In this document: one piece after another, positions 4,522 through 6,027 of the stretch
How the letters are laid out: the number at the start of each line of letters is the position of its first letter
How positions within the stretch are numbered: the first letter of the stretch is position 1
From: Methanoregula sp.
Lineage (GTDB): Archaea; Halobacteriota; Methanomicrobia; Methanomicrobiales; Methanospirillaceae
DNA: 6,027 nucleotides
NCBI GenBank assembly: GCA_003136075.1
Contig: PNBP01000189.1
Coordinates: 1-6,027, forward strand
Reading direction: 5' to 3'
Notes under the pieces: model-generated
Seen by the model: the letters and a program-made list of their open reading frames with translations, nothing else
What the model was told of the DNA's origin: nothing
The model's database searches: none
Program-made: the position numbers and the translations under genes

Positions 4522-6027
4522 TTAGATAAACAGCGGTGCGAGCACGAGCGAGAGCGTCGCAAGCAGCTTGATGAGCACGTGCAGTGACGGGCCTGCGGTA
4601 TCCTTGAACGGGTCGCCGAGTGTGTCACCAATAACGGCCGCCTTGTGGGCATCGCTGCCTTTGCCGCCATGTGCACCGGATTCGATGTATTTCTTTGCGT
4701 TATCCCATGCACCGCCACCGTTGTTTAAGATGAGGGCGAGCAGGATACCGGTGATAGTCCCGACAAGGAGGAACCCTGCGAGCGCCTCGTACTTCATGGT
4801 AACACCAATGAAGATTGGGAATGCTACCGCAAGAACACCGGGGATAACCATGTTTTTGAGTGCACCAAGGGTCGTAATATCGATCACGCGGGCGTAATCG
4901 GGTTTCTTGGTGCCTGCCATGATTGCCGGGTCTTTAAACTGGATCCGCACTTCCTCAATGACGTACTGTGCGGTCTTGGAAACTGCCCGGATGGCAAACC
5001 CTGCAAACAGGAAGATGAGCATCGCGCCAAGCAAGGCACCGACAAAGACCGGGACGGTTGCAATGTTGACATCGACAAATGGCTTACCGATAAGCCGGGA
5101 AATATCGTTCATGAAAGCGTTGAACAGCAGGAAGACTGCGAGTGCAGCGCTGCCGATTGCATATCCTTTCGTGAGCGCCTTGGTAGTGTTGCCTGCTGAA
5201 TCAAGAGCGTCCATTCTCTTGCGGACTGATTCGGGCGCCTGGCTCATCTCAACGATACCTCCGGCGTTGTCAGCGATCGGGCCAAAGGAGTCCATTGCAA
5301 GGACGTAAGCACAGACCATGAGCATACCGATGGTCGCCGCAGCGGTACCGTAGAGGCCGCCAAATGGGACACCACTCATAGTACCAAACCAGTATGAAAC
5401 AAGCAGCGAAATACCGATCATGATCGCCGGGATTGCGGTAGTTTCAAGCGCGACCGAGAAACCGGTGATGACGTTTGTTGCTGGTCCTGTTTCAGAAGCG
5501 TTGGCAATTTCCTGTACGGGGCGGTAGTGGTGATCGGTGTAATACATCGTCACCCGCAGGAAGAGCACCGATAATACGATACCGACGAGTCCCGCGTAGA
5601 AGAACCAGACGTTGCCAAGCAGCCACATTGTACCGACGTAGAACAGGACAGCGGCAATGATTGCGGTGATGTAATATCCCCGGTTCATCGCGTCCATCGG
5701 GTCAGCACCTTCCTTTCCCCGGACTGACAGGATACCGATCATGCTGGCGATAAGCCCGAACGCACACATCACAAGCGGGAACAGGATACCGTTGACACCA
5801 AAGACCGGGAACATCGCAACACCGAGGATCATCGCACCGATGTTCTCTGCGGCGGTCGATTCGAACAGGTCAGCACCACGGCCGGCACAGTCACCGACGT
5901 TGTCTCCTACAAGGTCAGCGATGGTTGCCGGGTTGCGGACATCGTCTTCGGGAATACCCTTTTCGACCTTGCCGACAAGGTCTGCACCGACATCAGCGGC
6001 TTTCGTGTAGATACCGCCGCCGAGCTG
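4522..6027 (-). CDS. hppA: Membrane-bound proton-translocating pyrophosphatase, K+-independent type (5' part outside window)
   Basis: The frame stays open to the right edge, so these 501 residues are the C-terminal part of a protein usually near 680 residues. The family couples PPi hydrolysis to ion pumping across the cytoplasmic membrane. Substrate-binding motifs, numbered within the fragment, are DVGADLVGKVEKG (12-24), GDNVGDCAGRGADLFES (41-57), DSFGPIADNAGG (246-257), NNGGGAWDNAKKYIE (435-449) and the DTLGDPFKDTAGPS block (468-481). About eleven hydrophobic segments are visible. In GNTTKALTKG, Lys283 and Thr286 (bases 5170-5181) sit where K+-dependent enzymes have Ala; lysine at this site replaces K+ in the K+-independent H+-PPases (established by mutation in a bacterial homologue). 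A methionine at base 5832 is internal, not the start, because conserved motifs lie upstream of it. It recycles biosynthetic PPi into a proton gradient. The promoter is outside the window. Confidence 0.97.
   Translation of the reverse strand, partial: QLGGGIYTKAADVGADLVGKVEKGIPEDDVRNPATIADLVGDNVGDCAGRGADLFESTAAENIGAMILGVAMFPVFGVNGILFPLVMCAFGLIASMIGILSVRGKEGADPMDAMNRGYYITAIIAAVLFYVGTMWLLGNVWFFYAGLVGIVLSVLFLRVTMYYTDHHYRPVQEIANASETGPATNVITGFSVALETTAIPAIMIGISLLVSYWFGTMSGVPFGGLYGTAAATIGMLMVCAYVLAMDSFGPIADNAGGIVEMSQAPESVRKRMDALDSAGNTTKALTKGYAIGSAALAVFLLFNAFMNDISRLIGKPFVDVNIATVPVFVGALLGAMLIFLFAGFAIRAVSKTAQYVIEEVRIQFKDPAIMAGTKKPDYARVIDITTLGALKNMVIPGVLAVAFPIFIGVTMKYEALAGFLLVGTITGILLALILNNGGGAWDNAKKYIESGAHGGKGSDAHKAAVIGDTLGDPFKDTAGPSLHVLIKLLATLSLVLAPLFI

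Noticed and set aside
4522..5832. Pyrophosphatase starting at the ATG at base 5832
   Set aside because: The frame continues to the window edge and encodes the invariant DVGADLVGKVEKG and GDNVGDCAGRGADLFES motifs upstream, so this ATG is internal. The gene is cut by the window, not broken.
4568..6010. Several plus-strand frames antisense to the pyrophosphatase gene
   Set aside because: They mirror a highly conserved membrane protein. Their S/P/R-rich, low-complexity products are typical of the complement of hydrophobic coding sequence.
1..6027. CRISPR array, tRNA, rRNA, insertion sequence or attachment site
   Set aside because: No regularly spaced repeats, no conserved RNA motifs, no transposase or integrase frame and no long terminal inverted repeats were found by reading both strands.

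Overview
The window looks like chromosomal DNA from a methanogenic archaeon, most likely of the Methanomicrobiales (Methanoregula-like). This is an inference from several signs: archaeal Shine-Dalgarno sequences (GGTGA, GGAGG), oligo-T tracts at gene ends, a ferredoxin-nitroreductase fusion, a flavoprotein related to methanogen iron-sulfur flavoproteins, and a proton-pumping membrane pyrophosphatase. No rRNA, tRNA, CRISPR, IS element or phage gene is visible, and coding density is high.

Layout from left to right. Positions 7-597 (+) encode PdxT, the glutaminase subunit of pyridoxal 5'-phosphate synthase. Its partner gene pdxS is not in the window. Positions 616-1002 (+) hold a small unrecognised protein with an uncertain start. 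Two genes follow on the minus strand: an antibiotic-biosynthesis-monooxygenase-fold (YgiN-like) protein at 1025-1318 and an AlkD-like DNA alkylation repair glycosylase at 1432-2145. A divergent intergenic region of about 210 bases, containing a perfect 10-base palindrome, separates alkD from a plus-strand group of three closely spaced genes. These are a 2x[4Fe-4S] ferredoxin-nitroreductase fusion (2358-3176), a flavodoxin-fold flavoprotein with a cysteine cluster (3209-3877) and a single-domain fasciclin (FAS1) protein without a signal peptide (3908-4324). A convergent intergenic region of 197 bases (4325-4521) carries T-tracts for both strands. The rest (4522-6027, minus) is the C-terminal 501 residues of a membrane-bound proton-translocating pyrophosphatase whose N-terminus lies beyond the right edge.

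How the genes relate. PdxT makes ammonia for vitamin B6 synthesis, and the pyrophosphatase conserves the energy of biosynthetic PPi as an ion gradient. Both are housekeeping functions. The middle of the window has a stress or redox flavour: alkylation repair and an ABM-fold protein on one strand, and on the other a probable operon in which an iron-sulfur/FMN oxidoreductase sits beside a flavoprotein that could exchange electrons with it. That functional link is inferred only from spacing and cofactor content. No clearly new defence or mobile system is seen. The most notable points are the cytosolic FAS1 protein attached to a redox gene pair, the unusual cysteine spacing in the flavoprotein, and the residues that mark the pyrophosphatase as the K+-independent type.
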